Source: Comamonadaceae bacterium OTU4NAUVB1 (lineage in GTDB: Bacteria; Pseudomonadota; Gammaproteobacteria; Burkholderiales; Burkholderiaceae_C). From it: DNA of 64,000 nt. The translations under genes were made by a program, and so were the position numbers. Location of the stretch: assembly GCA_024372625.1 (NCBI GenBank), contig CP099605.1, positions 2,170,001 to 2,234,000 of the forward strand. The letters are read 5' to 3'. The notes below the pieces were generated by a model. It saw nothing but the letters and a program-made list of their open reading frames with translations, made no database searches and was not told where the DNA came from. Position 1 is the stretch's first letter. Each line of letters starts with the position of its first letter. This document shows positions 49,726 through 58,536 of the stretch, in pieces.

Positions 49726-52134
49726 ATGATGTTTCCGAAATCGATCGAGAAAAGAAATTCATCCAGACTGGAAAGTCTGGCGTCGGCATCCGTCCTGGCA
49801 TGCCTGGGGACCTGGGTCCTTGCCAGATGCTTGCTGGACATGTCGAAAGGGGACCATGCCTCCTTCGCGGTGGGACTCGCATTTGTGCTCCTGCTGGCCT
49901 GGACGAGCCGCGAAATTCTGCGCGACCGAAAATCTCAGCATCACCAACTCATTTTATTGCCCGCAAGCCTGCTCTGGGCAGCCTGGATGGCGCACCGCGG
50001 CGTGGATTTTTTCCATTGGCTGGAACCGTCGATCTTGCTGATCGCGATTTTCTCGTCCCGAAAACTCGTGCTGCCATTGATGGCCATCGGTCTCATGTTG
50101 ATTTTCAGCATGATCTTGCTGGTGAATCCGTCTTTGCATACGTGCGGAATGATCGCTTCCGCAACCATCATCGCTGCGATGATCCTGCTGTTCAGACAAC
50201 GCATGGAATGGTCCGAAGCCACGCTGCGATCGAGATCGCGCCATCTGGAATTGACGTGCCAGGCAGTGAACATTCTCCATGTCGAGATCGACACGAGCTT
50301 GCAGGTGACGGGGGGAAGTGCGTCCTTGCTCGAAGGCGCGACCCCATCGACGACGGACGGATCGCTCCAGCTGCGCGACCTCGCGCATCCCAATGATCAC
50401 AACCTCCTGATGGGTGCGGTTCGCAATGCGATGGAACTGAATGGTTCGTCCCTGACCGGGACCATCGGTTGCGACTGTCGACTCATTTTTCCGGGTGGCG
50501 AGGTCGCGTGGATGCACGCGTCCTTCGCTCGCAAGGACGCGGACGATCCCGGCATGATCGTCGCCTTCGTCCGCATCGATGGCCGATTGCGGATCGAGTC
50601 CGCACTTCGCGAAACCCAGAGGAAGCTGGCCTCCCAGGCGCTCGAGCTTTCGGCGCAGTTCGAAGCCACCAAAGCGGCCCTGCACGCTCGGCAGGAGATG
50701 GAACGGATCGCGCAGCACGACCTGCGCGCTCCCCTCAAGAGCATCCAGGCGACGGCGTCGCTGCTGCACAGAAGCCGGATGCTTTCCGGCAAGGAAGACC
50801 AGCTTCTGACATCGATCGAGCAGACGGCCGGCCGCGCACTGGCCATGGTCACGATGTCGCTGGACCTCTATCGCATGGAAGACGGCACGTTCCGGTTCGT
50901 TCCGGAAACGATCGATCTGGTGGGCATCGGGCGCAGCGTCATTTCGGAATTCGACCACCATGCGCGCTCCAAAGGCGTTCGCCTGCAGTTCAACGCGTCC
51001 GAGAACACGCTGAAGGCCATCGGGAATCCGATGCTCACCGCCTCCATCGTCGAGAACCTCGTGCGGAACGCCATCGAGGCCGCGCCGGAGCACGGCGCGG
51101 TCACCTTGGGCCTGTATCAGGGAACGCGGGCCGGATTGCTGATTCACAACGACGGCGAAGTGGACGCATCGGTTCGCGAGGACTTCTTCGAGAAATACGC
51201 CACCCATGGCAAGCGCGGCGGGCTGGGACTGGGCACCTATTCGGCGCGACTGATCGCTCGCGCGCAAGGCGGCGACCTGACGATGACGAGTTCTGCGGAG
51301 AAGGGGACACTGCTCCTGCTCAAGCTGGGACGCAGCCACGCCGGTTCGGCCCCCGGCGCGCTCGTGGCCGAGGTCGACGCCCGGACTTCCTTCGGACCCT
51401 CGTTGCCCGGCCATCTGATCGATTTGCCGCTCTCGACCGGGTCATCGACCTCCCCGCCACCGATCGATCTGCTCGTGGTGGAAGACGATGACCACAACTG
51501 GCTCATCCTGTCGAACTGGCTGCCCGGGCACGTCGCCGCTCGACGCGCGATCAACGGCAGGGAAGCGATCGAGGCGTTGATCGTGAAGAAGCCGGACCTC
51601 GTCGTCATGGACATCGAGATGCCGATCATGGGCGGTTTCGAGGCCTTGCACCGGATCCGCGAGATGCAGTCCTCGGCCGGCGAGGCGCCGAGCATCGTCT
51701 ATGCGTTCACGGGCTACGACGACCAGGAGACGATGCGGCGGGTCCGCGAAGCGGGTTTCGATGGCATCCTGAGCAAGCCCGTCCAACAGGTCGAGTTCGA
51801 GGACATGCTGAGGACGGTGAGCGGCGCCGAGGCGTTCGCGACCGCCCGGAACGATTTGTGGATCGAGAAAAGCTTCATGACCGCGTTCCCGACGTTCATC
51901 GCCTCCCGAACCGAGTTGATCGATCGCATGGAACGCGCGGTCCAGGCCGGGGACATGAACGGCGTGCGCCACAACGCTCACACGTTGGCCGGCAGCCCGG
52001 CCATCCATGGCTTCGAGCGAGGCATCTGGCTGTGTCAGCGCATCATCGCCATGGCCAGCCAGGGCGATGTCGGAGCGATCGATCAATCGATCGTCGAGCT
52101 CAGAAAGATGTTCTACAAACCCGTGATCCGATAG
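49726..52134 (+). CDS. Membrane hybrid histidine kinase with receiver and Hpt domain
   Basis: The 802-residue protein has about six hydrophobic segments in residues 20-155, a PAS-like region (about 165-290) and a HisKA domain with H-box AQHDLRAPLKS (His331). A HATPase domain follows (NLVRNAIEAAP, GKRGGLGLGTYSARL). The receiver has VVEDDDHN, Asp629 in VVMDIEMPIMGG and Lys in LSKPVQQ. A C-terminal Hpt domain carries His752 in NAHTLAGSPAIHG. It thus holds a complete internal His-Asp-His relay but no output domain, so it must pass phosphate to a regulator encoded elsewhere. The adjacent degenerate regulator cannot accept it. Confidence 0.92.
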   Translation: MMFPKSIEKRNSSRLESLASASVLACLGTWVLARCLLDMSKGDHASFAVGLAFVLLLAWTSREILRDRKSQHHQLILLPASLLWAAWMAHRGVDFFHWLEPSILLIAIFSSRKLVLPLMAIGLMLIFSMILLVNPSLHTCGMIASATIIAAMILLFRQRMEWSEATLRSRSRHLELTCQAVNILHVEIDTSLQVTGGSASLLEGATPSTTDGSLQLRDLAHPNDHNLLMGAVRNAMELNGSSLTGTIGCDCRLIFPGGEVAWMHASFARKDADDPGMIVAFVRIDGRLRIESALRETQRKLASQALELSAQFEATKAALHARQEMERIAQHDLRAPLKSIQATASLLHRSRMLSGKEDQLLTSIEQTAGRALAMVTMSLDLYRMEDGTFRFVPETIDLVGIGRSVISEFDHHARSKGVRLQFNASENTLKAIGNPMLTASIVENLVRNAIEAAPEHGAVTLGLYQGTRAGLLIHNDGEVDASVREDFFEKYATHGKRGGLGLGTYSARLIARAQGGDLTMTSSAEKGTLLLLKLGRSHAGSAPGALVAEVDARTSFGPSLPGHLIDLPLSTGSSTSPPPIDLLVVEDDDHNWLILSNWLPGHVAARRAINGREAIEALIVKKPDLVVMDIEMPIMGGFEALHRIREMQSSAGEAPSIVYAFTGYDDQETMRRVREAGFDGILSKPVQQVEFEDMLRTVSGAEAFATARNDLWIEKSFMTAFPTFIASRTELIDRMERAVQAGDMNGVRHNAHTLAGSPAIHGFERGIWLCQRIIAMASQGDVGAIDQSIVELRKMFYKPVIR

Positions 52135-52451
52135 GCCGGCCGAGCCCGGGACGCGCGATCAGTTCGTTGGACCCCATTCGATCCGGCACCGTCGATCCAG
52201 ATGAACGGCTTCGACGTGATCACCTTCCAAGCCATCGGCTTGACCGTCGCGGCGATGGTGCTGCAGCAGATCGGTCGGTGCATGAAGCGCGAACAGAAAG
52301 TCGCGCCGCTGGGGAGCCTGACCTCCGGACTCCTGCCGTGAACGCCATCGCCGCGTCGGGTTGATCGGCGCGGGACCTGCTCGTGGACGCGCGGTGGGCA
52401 TAATTTGGGGTCTCCATTCCACCGGCGCGCCGCGCCTCCGGCGACCCACCC
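52135..52451. other. Intergenic region before heme oxygenase gene
   Basis: This 317-base stretch lies between the Hpt kinase and the heme oxygenase gene, both plus strand. Apart from the weak small ORF at 52201-52341 I see no gene. G+C rises here back to the chromosomal level, marking the right border of the signalling island. The promoter of the bphO-bphP pair probably lies in 52345-52450. Confidence 0.4.
52201..52341 (+). CDS. Possible small membrane protein, 46 residues
   Basis: An ATG at 52201 opens 46 codons ending at TGA 52341. The product has one hydrophobic stretch (VITFQAIGLTVAAMVLQQIG) and a basic tail (CMKREQK). Third codon positions are GC-rich, as in real genes here, but there is no clear ribosome site and I know no homologue. 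It could be chance. Confidence 0.3.
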   Translation: MNGFDVITFQAIGLTVAAMVLQQIGRCMKREQKVAPLGSLTSGLLP

Positions 52452-53090
52452 ATGAACGCTCCGTTGACGCAGGTCGACATCCTTCGTCCCCTGCGGGACG
52501 CCAGTGGCGCGCTGCACCATGCGCTCGACACGCAACTGGCGATCTCGCGCGACGACGCCTCCCTGGACGACTACCTGCATCACCTGCGCAGCCTGCGTCC
52601 CTGGCTGCGCGAGGTCCGCCGCGCGCTGGCCGCGCCGGGCGATCCGGCGCTCGACCAGGCCGCGCGGCGCATCGACGAGCGCCTCGCCGCGCTGGACCTA
52701 GACCTGGACCTGAAACCGGTGGCGGCGCCGGACGACGTGCCGGTGGCCGCCGACGAAGCCATGGCGGCTTCCGCGTTCGTCGAGCAGGCCCGGCGCGAAC
52801 CTGGCTTCGCCTGGGGACTGGCCTATGTCGTCGAGGGCTCGCAGCTCGGCGCCGCCGTGATGCACCGTCGGCTGGCGCCGCGCCTCGCGCCGCATCCGCT
52901 GCGCTATTTCGTCGTCGACGGCCTGGGGGCGCGCTGGCGCGAGTTCGTCGCGCAGCTGGGCGCCGCGCTGCACGACGACCCGGCCTCGGTGGCCGCCGCC
53001 CAGCGTGGCGCCGTGGCCGCCTTCGAGCGCCTGCTCGCGCGCTGCGGCCTAGAGATGCCGCCGGGCGTCGCGCCGGGGAGCGCCGCGTGA
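52452..53090 (+). CDS. bphO: Biliverdin-producing heme oxygenase
   Basis: The 212-residue helical protein has the proximal heme His region near residues 22-23 (ASGALHHALDTQL). The distal-helix signature is EGSQLGAAVMHRRL at about residues 135-150, matching bacterial BphO/HmuO proteins. It opens heme to biliverdin with release of iron and CO. Its stop overlaps the start of the bacteriophytochrome gene (GTGA at 53087-53090), so the chromophore enzyme and its apoprotein are co-translated. A low-complexity loop (LDLDLDLKPVAAPDD) lies near residue 80-95. Confidence 0.9.
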   Translation: MNAPLTQVDILRPLRDASGALHHALDTQLAISRDDASLDDYLHHLRSLRPWLREVRRALAAPGDPALDQAARRIDERLAALDLDLDLKPVAAPDDVPVAADEAMAASAFVEQARREPGFAWGLAYVVEGSQLGAAVMHRRLAPRLAPHPLRYFVVDGLGARWREFVAQLGAALHDDPASVAAAQRGAVAAFERLLARCGLEMPPGVAPGSAA

Positions 53091-55318
53091 GCACGGCGGG
53101 CGCGCCGGACGCGGCCCCGGTCACCCTGGCGACCGTCGACCTCCAGAACTGCGACCAGGAACCGATCCACATTCCCGGCTTCGTTCAGCCGCACGGCGTG
53201 CTGCTGGCGCTCGACCTCGAGGGCCGGCTGACGCACGCGAGCCGCAACGCACGCGCGGTGTTCCCGGCGTTGCCGATCCTGGGCCTGCCGCTGCTGCCCG
53301 GCCACCTGGGCGACGACGAAGCGCTGCAGGAACCGCTCGGGCGCATGCGCGAGGACGCGGCGACCGGCAACGACGACGAGGTCGCCCCGATGGCGCTGGA
53401 GATGGCCGTCTGCGACGCCGACGCCGTCTTCGACGTGGTGATCCATGCCTTCGCGGGACGGGTCGTCGTCGAGTTCGAACGCCGCGATCCGAGCCACGAC
53501 GAACTCGCGAGCTTCGCCCTGATGGCGCACCGCGGCATGAGCCGGCTGCGCAACCGGCGCGACATCTCCACCCTGCTGGAGGAAGCCGTCCTCACGGTGC
53601 GCCAGCTCACCGGCTTCGACCGCGTGATGGCCTACCGCTTCCACCACGACGACAGCGGCGAGGTGGTGGCCGAGGCCCGCGTCGACACGCTCGCCCCGTA
53701 CCTCGCGCGGCGCTTTCCGACCGCCGACATCCCGGCGCAGGCGCGACGCCTCTACACCATCAACACGCTGCGCCTGATCGCCGACGTGCGCGACGAACAG
53801 GTGCCGATCGACGCCATGGCCGGCGACACCACCCCGGTCGACCTGAGCCATTCGGTGCTGCGCAGCGTCTCGCCGATCCACATCGAGTACCTGAAGAACA
53901 TCAACGTCGCCGCCTCCATGAGCGTGTCGATCGTCGTCGGCGGCCGGCTCTGGGGCCTGATCGCCTGTCACCACCGGACGGCGCACCGCGTGCCCTATGC
54001 CACGCGCATGGCCTGCGACGTGCTCTCGCAGGTGGTGTCGGCCTCGGTGCAGACGGCGCTGGAGCGCGCCAGCGCCTCGCGCCGCTCGCAGGCGGCCGAC
54101 GTGCGCTCCAAGCTGGTCGACGTGATCCTGCACGGGGACGACATCGCCGCGGGCATGGGCGAGCTCGGTCGCGGGATGCACCAGGCCGTCGCCAACGACG
54201 GGGTGCTGTTCTCGCACTCGGGCAAGCTGGTGGACGACGGCTCGCTGCCGCGCGAGGCCGCCGCGCAGCTCATGCGCTGGCTCGACGAACAGCGCGACGA
54301 CCTGATCGCCGTGAGCGATCGCGCGGCGCTGCCGGCGGCCATCGGCGACGCGATCCGGCCCTTCTGCGGCGTGCTCGCCCTGCGCTTCGACCCGGTGCGC
54401 CACGGCCTGTTCGTGCTCCTGCGCCGCGAGCAGGTCGAGACCATCACCTGGAGCGGTCCGCCCGACAAGGTCGGCCGCGTCGGTCCGCTGGGTGCGCGGC
54501 TGACGCCGGGCGGCTCGTTCGCCGAATGGCGCCAGGTCGTCGAGGGCACCGCCGTGCCGTGGGACGAGCACGACCTCGCCATCGCGCGCCAGCTGCTCGA
54601 CGAACTCGGCCGTGCCACCTCGGCGCGCGGTGCCGAGATGGAACGTGCCCGTGCCCGTCTGCTGGCCGTGCTGGGACACGACCTGCGCGACCCGCTGCAG
54701 ACCATCAGCATGGCCGCGCGCATCATCGCCCACGGCGATCCCAACTCGCGCGTCAGCGAGCGCATCAACTCCTCCACCGGGCGCATGGACCGGATGATCA
54801 CGCAGGTCCTCGACATGAGCCGGCTGCACGGCGGCCTGGGTCTCGGGCTGCGGCGCGTCGAGTGCGACCTGGCCGCGCTGGTGCGCAACATCGTGGAGGA
54901 CACGGCCATCGCCCACCCGCAACTCTCGATCCAGGCGGCGCTGCCATCCGCGCTGGTGGCCACGGTCGACCCGGACCGCTTCGCGCAGGTCATCAGCAAC
55001 CTGCTGGGCAACGCGCGTCACCATGGTGCGCTGGGCGAACCCATCACCGTCGAGCTGGCCGCGCACGACGGCGTGGTGCGATTCGCCGTCGCCAACCGGG
55101 CCGCGCCCATCCCGGAGGCGTCGGCGCGCATCCTGTTCCAGCCGCTGAAGGAACGTTCGCTGGGCAACGACCGCAATCCGAGCGGGCTCGGACTGGGCCT
55201 CTACATCGCCAGCGAGATCGTCAAGGGCCACCAGGGCACCCTGCACTACGCCTACCGCGACGAACAGGTCGTCTTCACGGTGCAGTTTCCGCACGACCTG
55301 CCGGCCGTCGGGGCCTGA
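53087..55318 (+). CDS. bphP: Bacteriophytochrome histidine kinase
   Basis: The 743-residue photoreceptor starts at GTG 53087. The bilin-binding Cys22 lies in LQNCDQEPIHIPGFVQPHG, ahead of the PAS domain. The GAF domain holds the conserved FPTADIPAQARRLY (Asp near residue 213) and SPIHIEYLKNINVAASMS, and the PHY domain runs to about residue 510. A HisKA H-box LGHDLRDPL (His531) and a HATPase (NLLGNARHHGA, GLGLGLYIASEI) follow. It should switch between red- and far-red-absorbing states with biliverdin. No response regulator gene is adjacent, so its output partner is elsewhere. The heme oxygenase gene is directly upstream. Confidence 0.95.
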   Translation: MSTAGAPDAAPVTLATVDLQNCDQEPIHIPGFVQPHGVLLALDLEGRLTHASRNARAVFPALPILGLPLLPGHLGDDEALQEPLGRMREDAATGNDDEVAPMALEMAVCDADAVFDVVIHAFAGRVVVEFERRDPSHDELASFALMAHRGMSRLRNRRDISTLLEEAVLTVRQLTGFDRVMAYRFHHDDSGEVVAEARVDTLAPYLARRFPTADIPAQARRLYTINTLRLIADVRDEQVPIDAMAGDTTPVDLSHSVLRSVSPIHIEYLKNINVAASMSVSIVVGGRLWGLIACHHRTAHRVPYATRMACDVLSQVVSASVQTALERASASRRSQAADVRSKLVDVILHGDDIAAGMGELGRGMHQAVANDGVLFSHSGKLVDDGSLPREAAAQLMRWLDEQRDDLIAVSDRAALPAAIGDAIRPFCGVLALRFDPVRHGLFVLLRREQVETITWSGPPDKVGRVGPLGARLTPGGSFAEWRQVVEGTAVPWDEHDLAIARQLLDELGRATSARGAEMERARARLLAVLGHDLRDPLQTISMAARIIAHGDPNSRVSERINSSTGRMDRMITQVLDMSRLHGGLGLGLRRVECDLAALVRNIVEDTAIAHPQLSIQAALPSALVATVDPDRFAQVISNLLGNARHHGALGEPITVELAAHDGVVRFAVANRAAPIPEASARILFQPLKERSLGNDRNPSGLGLGLYIASEIVKGHQGTLHYAYRDEQVVFTVQFPHDLPAVGA

Positions 55319-55380
55319 ACCCCCTCCGGCCCGCGTCCGAAGCCGGTCTTCCTGGCACCGAAACCGCTGGCACGCAACCT

Positions 55381-55440
55381 GCTTGATACCCTGAAAACAT
55401 ATTTTTGATATCTCATTAATATATTTATCTGATCGAACGT
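55381..55440 (+). promoter_or_regulatory. AT-rich promoter/operator region of hydroxyproline operon
   Basis: In a GC-rich setting, 55383-55433 is strikingly AT-rich, with two TTGATA hexamers (55383-55388, 55405-55410) and several -10-like TAATAT/TATATT elements. It lies 35-90 bp before the GTG at 55473. It probably carries the operon promoter and the site for the GntR regulator at 61271-61951. The exact operator is not resolved. Confidence 0.5.
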
Positions 55441-55472
55441 CCCTCATCGAGCAGCAAGCAAGGAACCGACCC

Positions 55473-56402
55473 GTGACCGCACTCCCCGACACCCCCGCCC
55501 GCTGGCAAGGCATCTTCCCCGCCATCACCACCAAGTTCCACGCCGACGAGCGCATCGACGCGGAGGGCACCGCGCGCCACATCGACTTCCAGATCCGCAA
55601 CGGCATCCACGGCCTGGTCACCTGCGGCTCCCTGGGCGAGGCGAGCACGCTGTCCCTCGAGGAGAAGCTCACCGTCGCCGAGATCGCCCTGGAGGCCGCC
55701 GACGGGCGCATCCCCGTGCTGGCCAACGTCTCGGAGACGCGCACCACCGAGGCCCTGCGCTACATCGAGCGCGCCAACGCCCTGGGCGTGGCCGGCTTCA
55801 TGGTCATGCCCTCGGTGATCTACGTGGCCGACGCGCGCGAGGCCATGGCCAACGTGCGCGCCATGGCCCAGGCCGCCCAGCAGCCTCTGATGGTCTACAA
55901 CAACCCCGTGGCCTACCGCGTGGACTTGAAGCCCGAGCACATGCTCGAGCTGGCCGACTGCGAGTGGATCGTGGCCATCAAGGAGAGCACCGACAACGTG
56001 CGCCGCATCACCGACCTCAGGAACCTCCTGGGCACGCGCTACCAGATCTTCTGCGGCGTGGACGACCTCGCCTACGAGGCCCTCGCCCTGGGCGCGGACG
56101 GCCTGCTCGCCGGGGTGGGCTGCGCCTTCCCGCGCGAGACCGTCGCGCTCTACGACCTCATGAAGGCGAACCGCTTCGCCGAGGCGCTCGCGCTCTACCA
56201 GTGGATGACCCCGATGCTGCACCTGGACGTCTCCACCAAGCTGGTGCAGAACCTCAAGCTCATCGACGTGCTCGCCGGCGTGGGCTCCGAGCACATGCGC
56301 AAACCCCGACTGCCCCTGGTGGGCGAGGAGCGCGCCTTCGTCGAGGCCGTCGTCAGGAAAGCGCTCGACGCCCGGCCGCAGCAGTTCCGCTCGGTCGACT
56401 GA
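55473..56402 (+). CDS. DHDPS/NAL-family lyase, probable 1-pyrroline-4-hydroxy-2-carboxylate deaminase
   Basis: Start at GTG 55473, with AAGGAA upstream, gives 309 residues. The family fold shows GIFPAITTKFHADERID, VTCGSLGEASTLS, the catalytic Tyr142 in LMVYNNPVAYR and Schiff-base Lys170 in VAIKESTDN. Although the family includes dihydrodipicolinate synthase, the downstream hydroxyproline epimerase and D-hydroxyproline dehydrogenase genes point to the deaminase of that pathway. It would convert 1-pyrroline-4-hydroxy-2-carboxylate to alpha-ketoglutarate semialdehyde and ammonia. It is the first gene of the operon. Confidence 0.88.
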   Translation: MTALPDTPARWQGIFPAITTKFHADERIDAEGTARHIDFQIRNGIHGLVTCGSLGEASTLSLEEKLTVAEIALEAADGRIPVLANVSETRTTEALRYIERANALGVAGFMVMPSVIYVADAREAMANVRAMAQAAQQPLMVYNNPVAYRVDLKPEHMLELADCEWIVAIKESTDNVRRITDLRNLLGTRYQIFCGVDDLAYEALALGADGLLAGVGCAFPRETVALYDLMKANRFAEALALYQWMTPMLHLDVSTKLVQNLKLIDVLAGVGSEHMRKPRLPLVGEERAFVEAVVRKALDARPQQFRSVD

Positions 56403-56445
56403 GCTTCGCGTCGTCTCCCCCACCGCATCCACCCCAGGAAAAACC

Positions 56446-57579
56446 ATGAACACGCACATGAAATCGGTCCCGCTCCTCGTGCTGACCGCGCTGGCGTTCG
56501 CCGGCGCCGCGAGCGCGCAGGACCAGGTCGTGAAGATCGGCCACAGCGGTCCGCTGTCCGGGCCCAACGCCTTCGCGGGCAAGGACAACGAGAACGGCAT
56601 CCGCCTGGCCATCGAAGACCTCAACGCCAGGAAGATCGCCGTCGCGGGCAAGACGCTGAGGTTCGAACTGGTGTCCGAGGACGACCAGTGCGACGCCAAG
56701 ACCGGCGTGAGCGTGGCGCAGAAGTTCGTCGACGACAGCGTCAAGTTCGTCATGGGTCCTTACTGCTCGGGCGTGGCGATCCCGGCCTCGCGCATCTACG
56801 GCGAGGGCAACGTGCTGGTCTCCACCGTGGGCACCAACCCCAAGGTCACGCAGGGCGGCCACAAGAACCTGTTCCGCATCATCGCCAGCGACAACCAGAT
56901 CGGCGGCGCCATGGCGGTCTACGCGGCCAAGGTGCTCAACGTCAAGAAGGTCGGCGTGATCGACGACCGCACCGCCTTCGGCCAGGGCCTGGCCGAGGAA
57001 TTCACCAAGGAGGCGAAGAACCAGGGCCTCACGGTGGTCGGGCAGGAGTTCACCACCGACAAGGCGGTGGACTTCACGGCCATCCTGACCAACATGAAGG
57101 CCAAGGCCCCCGAGGCGATCTTCTTCGGCGGCTACGCGCCCCAGGCCGCGCCCATGGCGCGCCAGATGAAGCAGCTGGCCGTGACGGCCAGGCTGCTGGG
57201 CGGCGACACCGTGTGCAGCCCCGTCACCGGCAAGCTCGGCGGCGACGCGGTCAACGATCTGGTGTTCTGCGCGCAGGGCGGCTCCATGCTGGACAACGCC
57301 GCGAGCGGCCCCGCCTTCAAGACCCGGTTCAAGCAGCGCTTCGGCACGGACGCCGACGCCTACGCCGCGTCGTACTACGACCAGGTCATGTTCATCGGCC
57401 AGTCGATGCAGAAGGCCGCCTCCATCGATACCGACAAGGTCGGCGCGGAACTCCACAAGGCCACCTACAAGGGCGTCGCCGCGACCTACAGCTACGACGA
57501 CAAGGGCAACCTGAAGCAGGCGCCGATCACGGTCTTCACCTTCAGGAACGCGGTGCCGGTGCCGCTGGCGAGCTACTGA
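56446..57579 (+). CDS. Branched-chain-type ABC solute-binding protein (LivK-like)
   Basis: The 377-residue exported protein has a signal cleaved after ASAQ (about residue 25) and an AGGA ribosome site. Its type-I binding fold shows [42 protein letters not shown] [28 protein letters not shown] and [16 protein letters not shown]. Operon position between deaminase and epimerase genes suggests hydroxyproline or a related imino acid as ligand. No livHMGF permease/ATPase genes are present, so it must borrow membrane parts from another locus. Paired Cys residues could form a disulfide. Confidence 0.9.
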   Translation: MNTHMKSVPLLVLTALAFAGAASAQDQVVKIGHSGPLSGPNAFAGKDNENGIRLAIEDLNARKIAVAGKTLRFELVSEDDQCDAKTGVSVAQKFVDDSVKFVMGPYCSGVAIPASRIYGEGNVLVSTVGTNPKVTQGGHKNLFRIIASDNQIGGAMAVYAAKVLNVKKVGVIDDRTAFGQGLAEEFTKEAKNQGLTVVGQEFTTDKAVDFTAILTNMKAKAPEAIFFGGYAPQAAPMARQMKQLAVTARLLGGDTVCSPVTGKLGGDAVNDLVFCAQGGSMLDNAASGPAFKTRFKQRFGTDADAYAASYYDQVMFIGQSMQKAASIDTDKVGAELHKATYKGVAATYSYDDKGNLKQAPITVFTFRNAVPVPLASY

Positions 57580-57592
57580 GCGGGAGCACCGG

Positions 57593-58531
57593 ATGCAACG
57601 CATCGAGGTCATCGACTCGCACACCGGCGGCGAGCCCACGCGGCTGGTCGTCGGCGGCTTTCCCGACCTGGGCGGCGGCGGCATGGCCGAGCGCTGCGCC
57701 GTGCTGGCGCGCGACCACGACGCCTGGCGCCGCGCCACCGTGCTGGAGCCGCGCGGCAGCGACGTCGTCGTCGGCGCCCTGCTGTGCGAGCCGGTCGCGC
57801 CCGACGCCGCCGCCGGGGTGATCTTCTTCAACAACAGCGGCTACCTCGGCATGTGCGGCCACGGCACCATCGGCCTGGTCGTCACGCTGGCCCACATGGG
57901 TCGCATCGACGTCGGCGAGCACCGCATCGAGACCCCCGTGGGCACCGTCACCGCCACCCTGCACGACGACGGCGCCGTGAGCGTGCGCAACGTGCCGGCC
58001 TGGCGGCACCGGCACGCCGTCGCGGTCGAGCTCGCGGGCCACGGCACGGTGGTGGGCGACGTGGCCTGGGGCGGCAACTGGTTCTTCCTGGTCGGCGAGC
58101 ACGGCCAGCTCGTCGATCGCGCCCACCTGCCCCAGCTCACGGCCTATGCCGGGGCGCTGCGCGAGGCGCTCGCCGCGCAGGGCGTCACGGGCGCCGGGGG
58201 CGCCGAGATCGACCACGTCGAGCTGTTCGCGCCGGACGACGCGGCCGACAGCCGCAATTTCGTGCTGTGCCCAGGCAACGCCTACGACCGCTCGCCCTGC
58301 GGCACCGGCACCAGCGCCAAGGTCGCGTGCCTGGCGGCCGACGGCAAGCTCGCCCCGGGCGAGGTCTGGCACCAGGCCAGCGTGATCGGCAGCCGCTTCG
58401 AGGCGAGCTATGCGCCCGGCGACGAACCCGGCCGCGTGATCCCGACCATCAAGGGCCGCGCGCACGTGAGCGCCGAGGCCACGCTGCTGATCCAGCCCGA
58501 CGATCCGTTCGGCTGGGGCATCGGCCCCTGA
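57593..58531 (+). CDS. 4-hydroxyproline 2-epimerase (proline racemase family)
   Basis: The 312-residue enzyme has both catalytic cysteines at the canonical positions, Cys88 in GMCGHGTIG and Cys236 in SPCGTGTSA. The N-terminal [16 protein letters not shown] and C-terminal [13 protein letters not shown] also match 4-hydroxyproline epimerases. It converts trans-4-hydroxy-L-proline to cis-4-hydroxy-D-proline. Two Cys at both sites exclude trans-3-hydroxyproline dehydratase, which has Thr in the second. It lies 13 bp after the binding-protein gene and 5 bp before the dehydrogenase gene. Confidence 0.93.
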   Translation: MQRIEVIDSHTGGEPTRLVVGGFPDLGGGGMAERCAVLARDHDAWRRATVLEPRGSDVVVGALLCEPVAPDAAAGVIFFNNSGYLGMCGHGTIGLVVTLAHMGRIDVGEHRIETPVGTVTATLHDDGAVSVRNVPAWRHRHAVAVELAGHGTVVGDVAWGGNWFFLVGEHGQLVDRAHLPQLTAYAGALREALAAQGVTGAGGAEIDHVELFAPDDAADSRNFVLCPGNAYDRSPCGTGTSAKVACLAADGKLAPGEVWHQASVIGSRFEASYAPGDEPGRVIPTIKGRAHVSAEATLLIQPDDPFGWGIGP

Positions 58532-58536
58532 GCCGG

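Noticed and set aside
55473..56402. Dihydrodipicolinate synthase of lysine synthesis
   Set aside because: The fold is the same but the operon is hydroxyproline catabolism, so the deaminase role is far more likely.
57593..58531. Proline racemase or trans-3-hydroxyproline dehydratase
   Set aside because: Both catalytic Cys are present, which excludes the dehydratase, and the adjacent D-hydroxyproline dehydrogenase and deaminase genes favour the 4-hydroxyproline epimerase.
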